A program made the position numbers and the translations under genes. A DNA stretch of 64,000 nucleotides from Smittium mucronatum (taxonomy: Eukaryota > Kickxellomycota > Harpellomycetes > Harpellales > Legeriomycetaceae). Under the pieces are notes generated by a model, which searched no databases, was not told where the DNA came from, and worked only from the letters and a program-made list of their open reading frames with translations. Positions 1-12,763 of this stretch are shown here, piece by piece. Each line of letters opens with the position of its first letter. Within the stretch, counting starts at the first letter, position 1. The DNA lies in NCBI GenBank assembly GCA_001953115.1, contig LSSL01000121.1:1-64000 (forward strand), in the 5' to 3' direction.

Positions 1-3000
1 TCAAACAAATGAAAATAAAAAATTCCAACTTCTCAAAACACCGATTCAATAGAAATTTTTTTAATTTATGCCTGATTTTTTAAAAATATAGTATTTCTTC
101 GCGAATAAAATATCTGCACCCCTAACGATCCCTTTTTCCTAGAATTTTTATTTTTGTTTTTGTAGTTATAAAGTCCTCTTTATATAAAACTTTGTTCTAA
201 ATACATTTATTTTCTGGTTAATGGTGCTTAAAAACAACAATTACAAACCCCAAGAAAAAAACACGGAAAACTAACTCCATTACATCCATCTAAATATTTA
301 TTGGCTGTTCAATATATGAACCCCTCATTTATTCATTAATAGAAATCCGATATTTATTATCGTTAACTCCCAATAATAATAAAAATCCACTCACCAAAAA
401 TTTATTTTATTTGTGTCTAACCTTATAGATAATTTGCTGATTTGACAATAATAAACCTTTTTTTTCTTTCATTTTTATTATTATCCATCTTCTCCCTCAT
501 TTTAAATCTGTAATTCACTTTCTTTATTACCATTAGTTAAATGGAAGTGATTTAACTATAATACTTTGTTTTACTGCTACTGAATATATTGGTTTTTTTG
601 GTTTATTTATTTGATATGTAATTTTTTGTGTCAAGAAAATTGGTCTGAATTAATTTTTATTTCTCATTGATTAAAAAATTTTTTTTTAAAAAAAAATTTT
701 TAATTTATGTTTCTTTTATCAACGATAAATAAATCTTTTTTAATAAAATTAATCAACTGATTAATAAAAATCCATCTCATTTTATTTTTCCTATATATTT
801 GGATTTAGCTACTTTTATAAATTATAATTATTTAGCCTTTATAATACTTGGATCATTTTTTGTCATTTTTTGATTTAATCTAATAAAATTCTTTTTTTAA
901 AAGTTAATCGATTAATAAAAATAGTTTTTAAAAAAACCATTAATTGAGATATATTAACTTTAAAGTTTAAAAATTATTAGGATGTATTACATTAAATATC
1001 TACAGTAATTCCATTTACAAAAAAATGCACAAAACATAAAAATTTATATCTATTGACCAAATATTACATTATGGATTGGTCAATTTTTCGAAAACATGTT
1101 TTATCAATTAATGTTTTTTTCTATAGAATATTTATTAAAAAATATATTTAATTACATAAATATATCAAGTATGAAGGTTCAATAAATTAGTTAACTACCA
1201 ATTTATTGCAATTAATATTTTTTTACTTTAATTTGATATATAGATATGTTTGAAAAAACGGCATTTTTAAAAAATTTTGTCGAGATATGATTAAATATTT
1301 AATATTACTTGAATATAAATTTAAAAGAAAAGGATTTTTATAGCATGAAGTTTGAATAAATTTTTGTTTTTTCAATATCACTTAAATAAACAAAAAAGCT
1401 ATTTCTCGCTACACCCTCACTTTTTCCATCTATTTTTAATAAATTGAAATGGTTTTTTTTTTATAAAATTTAGCTATAAGGATGGTATAAATAAAGCTGT
1501 AAAATATCTATAATGCATCCATTATAAACAAAATTTCCTTTTTTTTTTGATTTAATACAAGAATAATTCTTGTAATTCATTTTTTTTCTAAAAGATAAAA
1601 GAACTTTTGCTAACCCTTTTTTTTTATTCATAAAAAAAAAAATTCATTATATTTTTCATTATATAATATTCGTAATATATTAATGGTATCAGGACTGAAG
1701 GCCTACAAGACATTTCGCTAGCTGGACCCATTTATTAAAAACCAAGATTAAAAATACAATGACCAGTAAAAATATTCAGTCCCATTGTAATAAGCTCTTT
1801 TTCTAAAAGCAGTTAACCATAATATCTTAGTGGTCAAAAATTAGGTGAAGTATCTAAGAGGTGAAATGGAAATATGCCTCCAGCCACGTCGCCATGCGAA
1901 TTTAAATAAATAAATAAATAATTCAAAAAAAACAAAGTCTTATAAGTTATTATTATGGTGCTCCAAATATTCCGCAAGTTAAACTGTTTTTTTATTCACA
2001 AAAATATTTATTATTTTCCATGATATACAATAGATATATATATATATATTCATCAAATAAATTGATTTTTATAATTAATTCGTCTAACAAAACATTTATT
2101 GAAATAAATTCAAGTTAAGATTTTGTATTTCGAAATCATTTCTGTATGGTTGTGGTTTTATAAAATACTATATTTAAATCAAGAAATGTATGCGTAGAAA
2201 ATTTTTATATAAAATCTAGATTATATATATAATGAAATAAAATTATTTTCAAAATATTTACTTTTATAAGATGAATTTTTTTTTTAATTTTTAGATTTAA
2301 TTTATCGAATTTATTTAGAAACGAAAAAAAAACTAGATGTTTCGCGATGTCTTGATTATACTCCAAATAAATTGTTGGGATTTTAATTTAAATGATTTTA
2401 TAATCCCTTAATTATTCTTTGACATATATTTTTGTATAATTTTTAATAAGTATGTTTATTGTCTTTTTTTTTTTTTGAAAAAAAAAATTCAATCTTCATA
2501 AAAGTATCAAAAATGTTAGGTATTTAATGCCAATCTTAAAATATTATTAGTTCAATGCGGTTTAATTAACATTTTTATCATATCTAGAATTTTCATGATT
2601 ATCTTCATTAATGAAGTCCAAATTTTATTCAATTGATAAATAAGAATGCTGGAGTAATCTCGGTTTAAAAACTAGTATATATATTTCTTCTATTAATCAC
2701 AAAATACTATTCTAAGCATTTTTATTGAATAAAAAATTCTGAATGATTTACATCTTTATAAATAATTAAATAAAATTAATTTTTCATGAATCTAAAAAAA
2801 AGTTTAAATGTATATTTTATTTCAATCGGCAAGCAAAACTATATAAATTACTCGGGTGGGACACTTAAGAGAATTAGGATGATTTTAAAATCACAAACAC
2901 AATAAATTTATTTTTGAATTTCTTCATAAAGAACCCCTTAAATCGTGAATATAATTACCTTATACATTAAGGTAACTAAATCTATTTTATTGATGAAAAA

Positions 3001-3283
3001 ATAAAATAAATTTGTGGTGCAATTAAACATGTGAATATGAGATAATTCGATAATGCTGATATGTATTTAATAATAGAATTAAGATAAAAATACATTATCA
3101 TATACGTTTCCTTTAGATCAATGCATTGATTTCTTATAAATTTATCAAGATGACGATTTAAAAGCCTAAAATGAATGGTCAAGAATAAAAATAAGATTTG
3201 AAATATTTAAAAATAAGAGAAAAGTCTATATTTTGTGGAAAAATAACTGAAGCATAAATAAAGAAAATAAAGTGGAATAATGA
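1..3283. other. AT-rich intergenic region, no gene recognised
   Basis: Very AT-rich DNA with long A and T runs and no reading frame that resembles a protein. It includes a short TA run near 2031-2049 and a TAAA run at 1902-1921. The only compositional island is around 1685-1900, described separately as a possible retroelement scrap. Confidence 0.6.
1685..1840 (+). pseudogene. Possible decayed reverse-transcriptase fragment
   Basis: A patch of higher GC in the AT desert. Plus-strand translation gives GLQDISLAGPI, and after a frame change FIKNQD followed by several stops. This resembles the segment just upstream of the RT domain in DIRS-like retroelements, where a glycine-rich 'GR' turn is followed by an aromatic residue and a tryptophan. 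The match is short, frameshifted and judged by eye, so it may be chance. Confidence 0.2.
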
Positions 3284-4333
3284 TCATTTAGAAAAGTAAC
3301 GATTCTTGATGGATTTGATCTGTTCAAAGAAGACAAACATTAGAATTGTATGAGGGCCAACGCGGAAATAATGGGCAAAAATACCCTTGTAGAAACCTCT
3401 AAAACCTTCCGTACGGGCGGTCTTAACAATGCAGTCAAACAAACCCGAATACAATACTCCTTTTTTGGTCACGGGATCTTTCTTTTGGTTATACATACGG
3501 GTACTTATTACATCGAATGGGTTCATTGCTGTGACGAGGAACAAACTAGACATCATACTGGAACAGAGTACGGTTTTGAAGCTGTTATCGGCGTTTTTAA
3601 TACCAGCAGCTAAGGATCTGCGGTCGAAATAGGAGGAGAAGAATTTTTTGCAGTAGTCGTATGAAACTAGTTGTACAGGAGATCCAATACCAACACGGAG
3701 ACAAGCAGCACTTACACCTTGATACAGACCTCTAATGCCATTTTCCTTATATATAGAACGGAAGGCAGCTGTCATGCTGGGGTAATTGTGCTGAGTACCT
3801 ATTTGAGCAAAATTGGAGCTTGACTGGAGGCGAGTCTTGACGAGATAAAATGGAGATCCAGCATAGGCACCAAGAACGCCTGCAATAGATCCAGAGAGAA
3901 TGGATACCATCAACATGTTGGGACCCTGACTGGAGCTACCGGGTCTGGGAGCTAAGGCAGCAGATACACCATTCTTTATGGGTTCGTACATACCAACTCT
4001 GATTCCATTGAGACATGTCTGGTACAAAAAGGCACATCCGAGACCCTTTTGCAAAGCCATGGGACCCTCTTTACGAAGAATCAGAAATAATGCCTGCACT
4101 ACATTCTTATATGGCCGAGGAGCTGAGGAATCTAATCTTGCCAGCTCACCCTGAAGCTGCAAACGTGTTTTCACAACCTAAAAACATTCAGAAACGTTAA
4201 AGTTGATAAAACTGGTAATTAAAAAAATGAAATGAAATACCTCGAAAGTGTTACTGACACAAACAGCACCACATGATGCCAATGAGGCAGCAAAAAAAAG
4301 GAAAGGTTTAGAATCGGGTTGAGCGTTCGACAT
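3284..4333 (-). CDS. OAC1: Mitochondrial carrier, OAC1/SLC25A34-35 type
   Basis: Predicted inner-membrane solute carrier of 328 aa in two exons: 4241-4333 (start ATG at 4333) and 3284-4177, with a 63-nt GT-AG intron. Exon 1 supplies the start of the first transmembrane helix. Three repeats are visible. The first carries FEVVKTRLQLQGEL, diagnostic of the OAC1 (oxaloacetate/sulfate) and SLC25A34/35 branch. The second has SPFYLVKTRLQ and the third NPFDVISTRMYNQ. In the first PX[DE]XX[KR] motif the usual proline is threonine (NTFEVVK). Length fits the family, whose yeast member is about 324 aa. The in-frame GTG at 4174 is not the start; the spliced ATG is. The family assignment is secure, but the transported substrate cannot be read from sequence. 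Its promoter side faces the FMP25-like gene's 3' end, about 2.5 kb away. Confidence 0.93.
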
Positions 4334-6813
4334 TCCTCTTTGAAGGATCCCTACCACAGATAGCGATGGCTGAAGCTAATACTTTTTTCTTTTTTTTTTG
4401 CAAAGTCTTCGCTTTTCGTCGACTATCTATTGTGGTGATGCAGGCTATTAAATCAACCGACAAGTTCCCGTATTATCCCAAATGGAATTGAATTATTGTT
4501 AGATGACTCTTTAAAATGACTTCGAATGTGTGTAGTTTGTAGGCGATTTATAATTTTTATCCAATCCTCACCCGTGTAAATTCCTCTTAGCGGACAACCA
4601 GGCAATGGTTTTATTTACCGGTTTTTTTTTTCATATATTATTAAATTTGTTGGTTAGATTTGACGTAAATTGGAGATCCGATAAATCAGCCAATAATTTT
4701 GGTTCAAGTGGTGATTAATGGATACTAGTGGCTACAATACATTATGTCAAATCCAGCCCTGCCATTGAAGGCAAGCTAAATGCCTCAATGTTTTGCAGCT
4801 AAACTTTTCAGAAGCTGAATTCGTTTGTAGATTCGATTTGTTGCCAAATGAATACCATTATTCGGTCATATTGAAGAAAAGGCCAAATAACTGAGAAAGA
4901 TCAAAAAAATGTCAGTTTTAAATCTATATCAAAGCCAAATTGAAGGCAGATTTTGGGGTTTTGCCCTACAAGGGCTGATATTAGGTAAAAATCAAGCTGT
5001 AATCATAATTAATACGGTGCCTGGAATCTAACATTGTACCTGAAATATTTGATAACAAAACTAAAGCGAAGACACTATTGCTCTGAGCTTTTTTTTGACA
5101 AGTAGGTTTAACAGAATTTGCTCATCTCGAACAGTTTAGGCCACTAACATTTACCCTAATGAATGTTGGTTAATAGCTATAAAGTTATCTACCTCTAAAT
5201 TGCTGATTTGCTCGTACTAAGACTAATTGGTGGTTGACATTTGCGCGAATTATAGACTAAATTATTTGAAGTCTATATGGAATAATGATAAAATTCATTT
5301 CCGGGTGAAGATAATAACTTTTGTGTAATCAGTTAGTTGAAAGCGTATATCTAGTGAACGTGGTTGCATTATGATCTTCAGGTTGGACTTTATTACTATG
5401 CGTTTTTTTTTATATACATCTAATATTAACTCTTATTCTTAATAAATAGAATAACAATGGGTAATAGCATTAAAGATTGGAATGCTCTTAACCCAAAAAT
5501 GCTTTTTATTTGGATAAACTTTTATAAATATAGATTTCTGAACTGAAATTTCTCTGAAAGCTAAAAAAAAAATTATTAAAAACTAAACTTATAAATTACT
5601 AAAAATAATTATTTGAATTATTTGAACCCCCCCCTCCCCCGTATTCTCAAACTGCGATGTCTTTGAGAAGGTAGTGGGCTATGTCTGCTTTTTTTTGGAA
5701 ATTAGGGGATATCTTACGCGAAATTGTAGCAGAAAAGAGAGAAATATTGTTCAATTTTTTTCTTCAAGTAAAAGTATATATTTAAATTTTTCGAAAGACT
5801 ATCAAAATAGAATAATAAAAAAATAATAAAAAAATCGAACTTGGCTTCACTAAGCCATAATAAAGGTTTCATAGCTTATTGATATTTACTTTGGAGAAAA
5901 CCTGAATAAATTATGATTAAATATCATAATGAATTAAATCGATTTAATGAATTGAATTTTAGACAAATTACTGATGATGATTAAAAAAATTTAAAAAACC
6001 CCCATTTGTTCATATTATGGAAAATTAAACATTAAAAAAAAAGTGAAAAAAATTGATAATATGATTTTTTACAAAAATTTATCTAAAATCGTTAAATATA
6101 AAAATCAAATCGATTGTAAATATAATTTCTTCAAATCGAAAACTCTCATTTCCATATTAATATCCAGATATACTCAGTTATATTGTTTTTTGAATTATGA
6201 GATTAGCTAAAAAATTCCATGCAATATTCTCGGGCTTCCCTTTTTTTTTTTTATCACGGAATTTTATTGTAACATAAAGTCATTAAAAACTACTAAAAAA
6301 ATGTTAAAAAAAGAAAAAAAATGTATATAAAATATTGTAATCCTAACTATGATAAGCTCTTTTATCGGGCTACTGGATGCGTACCTACGGGAAAAGGGCG
6401 CAATCTGCCAACCGAAAGACCCACTAATAATAATCTTATATGTTAAAGTATTTAAACGCCTGATTGAACATTAATACTAAGAAAGAATAAAAATTTTGAT
6501 GCAAAAAGTTGGATTTTACACAAAACGCAAAGATATGTACAACAAACCAGAAATTTTACATTTTTACAAACAAGACCATAGAGTGAATTTTTGGGTACAG
6601 GGTGGTTTAAAATAACCAAATTATATTTTTAACGAAAGATAAATGTATTCAATTACATGGAATTTTAGAGAATTAACGGCTTTTTAAAAAATGGAGACTT
6701 AAGTTATTTTTTTTTTACATTATAAAAAGGAGAAAAGGGATGGGAGTTTCAAATAATATTATTAAAATTTAGGTGAATAATAGAAAATTAAAAGAGATGT
6801 GAGTGGAAGAGAT
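4334..6813. other. Intergenic region between carrier and FMP25-like gene
   Basis: About 2.5 kb upstream of the carrier and downstream of the FMP25-like gene, both on minus. Composition is less extreme near the carrier start (4334-5400), where promoter elements are expected, but no clear TATA or coding exon was found. A C-run lies at about 5628-5640. A retroelement-like repeat at 6324-6430 is listed separately. Confidence 0.6.
6324..6430 (-). repeat. Dispersed repeat copy 1, retroelement-like coding scrap
   Basis: About 95 bp here match, at roughly 70% by eye and in inverted orientation, the sequence at 35887-35980. Minus-strand translation reads FGWQIAPFSRRYASSSP; the other copy reads FGWYILHFSRRHADGSP. 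Conserved amino acids between diverged copies suggest a former coding sequence, possibly the pre-RT segment of a DIRS-like element. The family name is inference. Confidence 0.4.
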
Positions 6814-9800
6814 TTAAACAATCCCTATAAATGCAGCAGTGGCATTATGTCCAGCTGTGAATATCTGTTCGACATTGACTTCATCATCGTGACTTCTGGG
6901 GGCTTTAGCGGATATCTCTTGTTTTTTCTCGCCAGAATTTTCGGTTTCAGGAATATCAACTATTCCAACGAATTCGTTATCGTGGCCGAAAACTGGATCG
7001 AGCAAATCTACAATCTCATGCTTGATTGTATCAACCATTGCTTCGAAATTTCCATTACCTTTACTCAATTCATTATTTCCCGATTTAACGGTGCTGTCAG
7101 CGTTTTCTGTGTTTTGGTTATCTGACTTTTCAAGCTTGGGCATTAATACAACCCCAACGAATTCATTATCACCACCGAAAACTGGTTCAAGCAAATCAAC
7201 AATACCGTCCTTTATCGTATTGAGCATTTTTCCATATTCTTCACCTCCATTTTTAGACAATTTATCACTCAATTTGTTAAAGTCATTCGAGTGGACAATT
7301 GTTGTAGGCGCGGCTTGAAGTCTTGAATGGATGGGCATCAAGGGCATGTTAGAAAGAATTTTAGCATCAGTGGGGCCTTGACTGTGCGATTCGGGTTTAT
7401 TAGTGACCACTGTTTTGAGCATGTGGGGGTCAGTGATCTCATCTTTTATAGGAAGAGGGTGGGAGGGCTGGCAGACTCTGATTCTGTTGCTTGGGATGAC
7501 TTGGCCAAACTGGTTGTCTCCCCATGCCAGAACATCGCGACCATGGGTATGCTCTTTTCCTTCAGTTGATGGCATATTATCCTGAACCACTACTGCATGG
7601 TTGTTACCTGCAGAAATGTTGTATACACCCACGGCACGCTGGCTGTGGCTTTGTGGATCGTCTATTTTCATTAAATCCGGTTAATTACATACAACTTTCA
7701 ACTTTTTTTTCTTGAAAGAAAAAAGTTCATGAGAGTATTTATTACAAGAAATATGAGAAGTCTTACACTCAACAACGTCTGATATTCTATTGATTTTTCT
7801 TGGCCAGCCTTGGATCAAATTAAACTAGCAGAGATTATCAGATAAAAAACTTTTTATGAGAAAAAAAATTCGATTTTGCATATATTTGAAGAAAAATGGT
7901 TACCCTTCTATTGGAAGTTTGACCAGTTGAACCATCACCTGCACTATATACTTCAACGTGGGCAGGGTTATTGGTTTTAGGATTCCATGAATGGACGACA
8001 AAGTAGGAGGTGTTTCCACCGGAAGCTATTCCGACAACATCCATATTGCGAATGCGTTTAGCTCTTATGAAGTTTTCTTTTTTGATCAATCTAGGCTTAT
8101 CAACATAGTGGGTTTCAATAATGCCGATTTTATCGGTATCGGGAGCCTCCCTTGCTCCTAGAGCCAGTTGCTATTAAATTTCAAAAGAAAAGAAAAAAAG
8201 TTAATAAAACCCATTTTTTTAAAATTTAAAGCTGAATTTTTCGGAAAATAAGATTAAAATAATTTACACCAAACTCATTAGATCCAAATCCGTACACTTT
8301 CCCAGACGCAGTCCTATTAAAAAAGAAAAAGAAAAAATTATGGTTAAAGCTTTATAAAAACAACATTTATCGATTATAAATGTGATAAGCTAGATATTGA
8401 GATGAGGTGGAACCTTATAAGGGTGTGCTGGTTTCCACAGCTAGATTCGATAGCGTCATGAATTCCCTCGACCTGTTTCAACGGCCATGAGCCGGATTCA
8501 ATCTTATCTATAACAGAATCAGTTCGGGGCTCACCTATCTGACCCAAACTATTACCATCAGACTCGACTGGGGCAACATACGCACGTCCTTTGGAGGTTA
8601 CTACAGAGATATGGCTCTTTCCGGCAGATATGTTGCTAACACTATTTTTTTTATATAAATGGTGGTTAGAGACGATGAATAAAAATATGAAAAAGATAAT
8701 AGTTCTTTTAATGTAAAATTTTTTTTACGTTTCATCAGAGTCGAGTTCAGGCTTGAATTTTAGGAGAGTTTTTTTTGAAATATTTGGAGCCTTAGATTCC
8801 AACTGGTAAACTTCCCCTCCCTCACAGGTTACGAATGTTTTGTTTTTGCTATATTAAAAGTTAAGGATGGAGGAATTAGAATCAAAATTAAAATATCAAA
8901 AACTTGTTAATGTTCAAAAGGGTGAAAAGGAATTGATATGGGTTTATGGAACCAAACCTAGTAGCTAGCTTCTGGGCGTGCATTCCTTTCAAGCACAGTT
9001 TTGGTTTATGAGGAATTCTTCCACCAGCCACATTTTCACCCCACTGATAAACATCACCCTTTTCGTCAATGGCAGCTAAATATCAGATCAAACACGGCAA
9101 TATATATATCAGAATAGGAAAAGTATTAGGGATGAACTTGGGTTTAAAAGATGAGTGGATAATGGGGTCTTTTTTTTGAGCGATATAATAGGGTGGAATG
9201 AAAATCTACCAGCATGTCTTTCTGAAAATGAAACTGCTCTTAATAGAGATCCTTTGAAGAAATTGACTTCCCACGGATGGACAAAAGTCTTTTTATCAAC
9301 ACGCTCTGGATCCAAAGTTCCATATCTAAAATCAAAAAAGATAAATTATACCTATACATAATCTAGGAAAAGATATTTGGAAAAGTGAAATATTGGAAAT
9401 AGGGGTGGGAAAGAATATTAAAAACGATATTTACTCATTGGAACCCCAAACGTAGAGACCAGGGTGTGACAGCGACCATTCTACCTGATGTTCGACGCTG
9501 GCGGGGGTGCAAACATCTATAGTCTTTGGAGAAAAGATGTTTTTTCTGGGCTCGACATTACTGGGAATATGGGGATCAAAGACGTCAATATTCTTTTTTG
9601 CATCCATAGTGGTGTAGCTGTCGTGGTGGCCATTAATGGCCTCATATCCAAAATACCCAATAACGGCAGCACTTGCACTGTACACATACAACCTCGATTT
9701 GGCATGGTTAGTTGGGTGCATCGAGCCATTAGTTGAAGATAATGAGGATGAGGAGAGAGTTTGTGGTGATTCTTCAAACTCGACCAGAACGCGTCTGAAC

Positions 9801-9964
9801 TTTGATCCGATACTACCGGTTTTGCTTTTCAGAGCGTTAAGAATCTTCATTGATTTGTTGACAGGGTGATGGGACGCCATAGTACGGACTTGAATGGGGC
9901 CGGTTGGCCTGAGCTGGACCCATGCTTTTCCGGTTTGTTTTCCTTTGCTTACTAGTCGATACAT
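6814..9964 (-). CDS. FMP25: FMP25-type mitochondrial RCC1-repeat protein
   Basis: Likely the fungal FMP25 / animal RCC1L relative, a mitochondrial inner-membrane RCC1 beta-propeller needed for respiratory-complex assembly (family knowledge). Nine exons join in frame to 776 aa: 9435-9964, 9210-9325, 8958-9075, 8729-8848, 8414-8641, 8268-8313, 7904-8170, 7767-7824, 6814-7661. The N-terminus is basic and lacks acids (a presequence), followed by a hydrophobic segment at about 93-110. RCC1 blades show as LYVWGSNEYG (170-179), VYQWGEN (224-230), VYGFGSNEFGQLALG (377-391), VYSAGDGSTGQ (460-470) and LAWGDNQFGQ (539-548), ending in a typical TAGHNATAAF. It is longer than yeast Fmp25 (about 583 aa). 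Part of the excess is an insert with two copies of a 31-residue unit, 639-669 and 702-732, 21 of 31 identical. The 58-nt exon 8 is inferred from splice sites and phase. Confidence 0.88.
6949..7230 (-). repeat. Internal 31-residue duplication in the FMP25-like protein
   Basis: Two coding units, at 7138-7230 and 6949-7041, encode TIKDGIVDLLEPVFGGDNEF and TIKHEIVDLLDPVFGHDNEF with similar flanks. They match at 21 of 31 residues and are separated by a Ser/Asn-rich spacer. Both sit between the fifth recognised blade and the C-terminal strand of the propeller. Confidence 0.85.
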
Positions 9965-11203
9965 TTTTAAAATTACAATTTTTTGTTTACTCTATAAAAT
10001 ACAAATTTTTATCTTCTTTTTTTAAATTAAATATAATTTTCGTTCATTTTTTTTCTTTTATACTATATGATTTTACACCATGTATGGAAATTGCCTACTT
10101 TATATACGAAACCAAAAAAAAAAAAAAAAAAAGACATTAGTATAAAAAAGTTGGTGATAAATCCAGTAAATATTCTTGATAAATTTTACCAGTTTGAAAC
10201 TCGGAAATATCATTACAAATAAAGAGGGGTTAAGAGCACCTGATCTATATTACTCTTATGCGTTTTGTTTATTGGGGAGGAAAAAGAAAAATTGTAGGAG
10301 ATAAATAAAATGCAAAATGTTACCAAGTATGGCATAATAATAGTAAAAATAATGCTGCATAAAATATTCCGTAACTCGAGCAAACAAAAGAGTAGAGCTT
10401 AATCTTCTAGTATTAGCTACAAATCCCCCATTAACTCAAAAAAAATTACCCGATAGTTTACCAGCACCAGTATCAATGCTAATACCAAGATTACTATTTA
10501 TAAACCTTCACGTAACTTTTTTATAAAGCTTTTCACGGATCAAAACTTACAATTTCAGTTTGGTTCTATGGTAGTATTTGAATAAAATTTAGAATAAGCC
10601 AATAACTATCATTGATTCGGAATTAACCCAATTTCAGATCTTGTGGATCCAAATGATGAGTTATTTTCGATCTTCCTCTTTGGGCTAAAAACATTGTATT
10701 TCACATTGACTGTTAGTGCAGTTTTAATACAAATCACTAAATATTTGTTTAGTAAAAAAATGCTATTCACCCTTTATTGGGAATTACTTTCCATGTTTGT
10801 ATCACAACCAAACTTTTAGTTGGTTTTGTAAACTAGTCTTGGCAACAAGATATTTTCGGCAAATAGTGTTATCATATAGTAAGATTTTTGAAATCCATAC
10901 CACTAAAAATTGCCAATGAATTGTTAAACTCGTTGTGAGTACTGCAAACCCCCCGGCTCATATTTCTTTGACAAGCAAAAAAAAATAGGCCTCATATAAG
11001 AGATCTCATTGGCTGTAATAGCTTTCTAGACAGAAAATATTGAATCATACAAATAAGAGTTAAGGATAATTTTTTAGACTCTAAATTGTTGAAGATTAAA
11101 TATCATTGAGAATCAAATTGCCGCACTCAACCTCAACCTCTCCCCCTTTTCTTTTTACAAATTCGTTTTTGTTTGCGCGAATTTATTTACTCTAAAGGGT
11201 CGG

Positions 11204-11240
11204 TTGACTCTTCCAGGATCGGTAGCACAAACATAATAGC
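11204..11240 (+). repeat. Left end of a piggyBac-like MITE (partial copy)
   Basis: TTGACTCTTCCAGGATCGGT followed by a run of A-rich DNA matches the left end of the copy at 30129 (TTAACTCTTCCAGGACCGAT). The opposite end could not be placed, so this is a partial or diverged copy. Confidence 0.4.
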
Positions 11241-12029
11241 TTTTTTTTTTTTGGTTAAAACAGACTTCCAGTTATAAATACACACATAAATATCATTTAT
11301 TTTATATAATACACAAACATCCACTAGCAAAGTAAGAGTTGAACTTATTTTTTATTGTTTGAGGGGAGAAAGTAGCATTCACTTTTTCAATGAGTCATCT
11401 TATTAAGAAGGAATTTAAAATCTATACTAAGCAAACATTAAAATATATTGACAATAAAGTACAGGTATCATATGCCAAGCTCTCTCATATATAGATAGAA
11501 CGGTTAAAAGGCGAAATAAAAAATCAATATGGAATATCCACAATGTTAAATAATATTCATGAAGATGAGTATCCGGATAATTCTTTTTGAAAATATAACA
11601 TTCTATTTAGTCTATCTTAAAAAGAGTTGAAAAGGCTTGATGATATCATGGAAGGCTTCAATTTAACCACATCTCGCTTTTTCTCGCAAAAAAGATCGTA
11701 ATAAGAGTGATACGGTTGAACTCTCCGGTTCTAAGGATCATAATCATGTAGTCACTATAGGAATTTTTTGACTTTTTTTTATCCCTCTCGAGATTTTAAC
11801 AAATCCATTTTCTGAACCAGTGGCTAGAAATTTGAAACTAGAAAACCAGAACTTGTATTTTTCTGAACATCTAGATATTTAACCAAGATAAAATGGGCTG
11901 TAATTCTTTTGTAATTATGTGTTTTAAGTACTCCTATTTGTGAAATATTAATAAATTCATTTGCCAGCTTCAACAATTTAACCAATAGGATTTTTATTTT
12001 TCAAGTGGAAATCAAAGCAACTTATATTG

Positions 12030-12075
12030 GTCATAAGAATGGCGCGAAATGGCCCACCGGCGACGGAAAGGTTAA
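12030..12075 (-). repeat. End of a piggyBac-like MITE (partial copy)
   Basis: Read on the minus strand, this begins TTAACCTTTCCGTCGCCGGT and continues with a GGCCATT block. It resembles the minus-strand start of the copy at 23688-23853 (TTAACCCTTTCAGAGCCGGT). The other end may lie near 11878-11910 but is not clear. Confidence 0.4.
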
Positions 12076-12405
12076 TACGCAGAAAGAGCAATATCGTGAA
12101 TTGAACTTGGCGACTTGAAGATCGGAATTGCGACATGATCAGAGGTCTTTCCATTCAAATCTTGGTTTAATAGGCCAATAGGTATGTTTGGTTTCAATGA
12201 AAAAGAGAATACCGTAAATCTGCCTAACAATTCTCTCACATTTATAAAATGGTTTTTTCATTTGTTCACTATTTGCGACAAAATCAGCTAAACTTACTTA
12301 TTTATCTTTTAAAATCCGCATTATTGGTTTATTATAACAAACTAACAAATATAAATTTTTTAATTACTTATTGGCTCTTTCAGATTCGTGAAAACATTTT
12401 GCAGT

Positions 12406-12576
12406 TTAACCCTTTCAGGGGATATGGTACAAAAAATGGCTTCCACTTTTCGCTCAACTTTATTATTAGTTTAATTTTATTTGATACCATTGGGCAGATC
12501 ATATTTTTGAACCAATTGTAATTGCAAATATACGCAAATAGGGGCAAGGCACAAATTTGGGCCCGGAAAGGGTTAA
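12406..12576 (+). mobile_element. piggyBac-like MITE, best copy
   Basis: A 171-bp unit bounded by TTAA on both sides. The left end reads TTAACCCTTTCAGGGG and the right end, reverse complemented, reads TTAACCCTTTCCGGGC, giving inverted repeats of about 15 bp. TTAA target duplication followed by CCC is the hallmark of piggyBac-superfamily elements (established knowledge). The element is too short to code for a transposase, and no partner transposase was seen in this window. Confidence 0.6.
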
Positions 12577-12763
12577 GCTCAAAGGAAATCTGGAAATGAT
12601 TAATATTTATGAATAAAAGTATACTATTGGCTAAATCTCAAATAATAATAAAGATAGCAAATCGAAATTTATAAAATTTGGGTTTTGAAAATATTGAGCT
12701 CTGGTATTTTCTCAATAGTAATGAAGTGGTATCCCATTGGGCAATATCTCTTTCAATCGCCTT

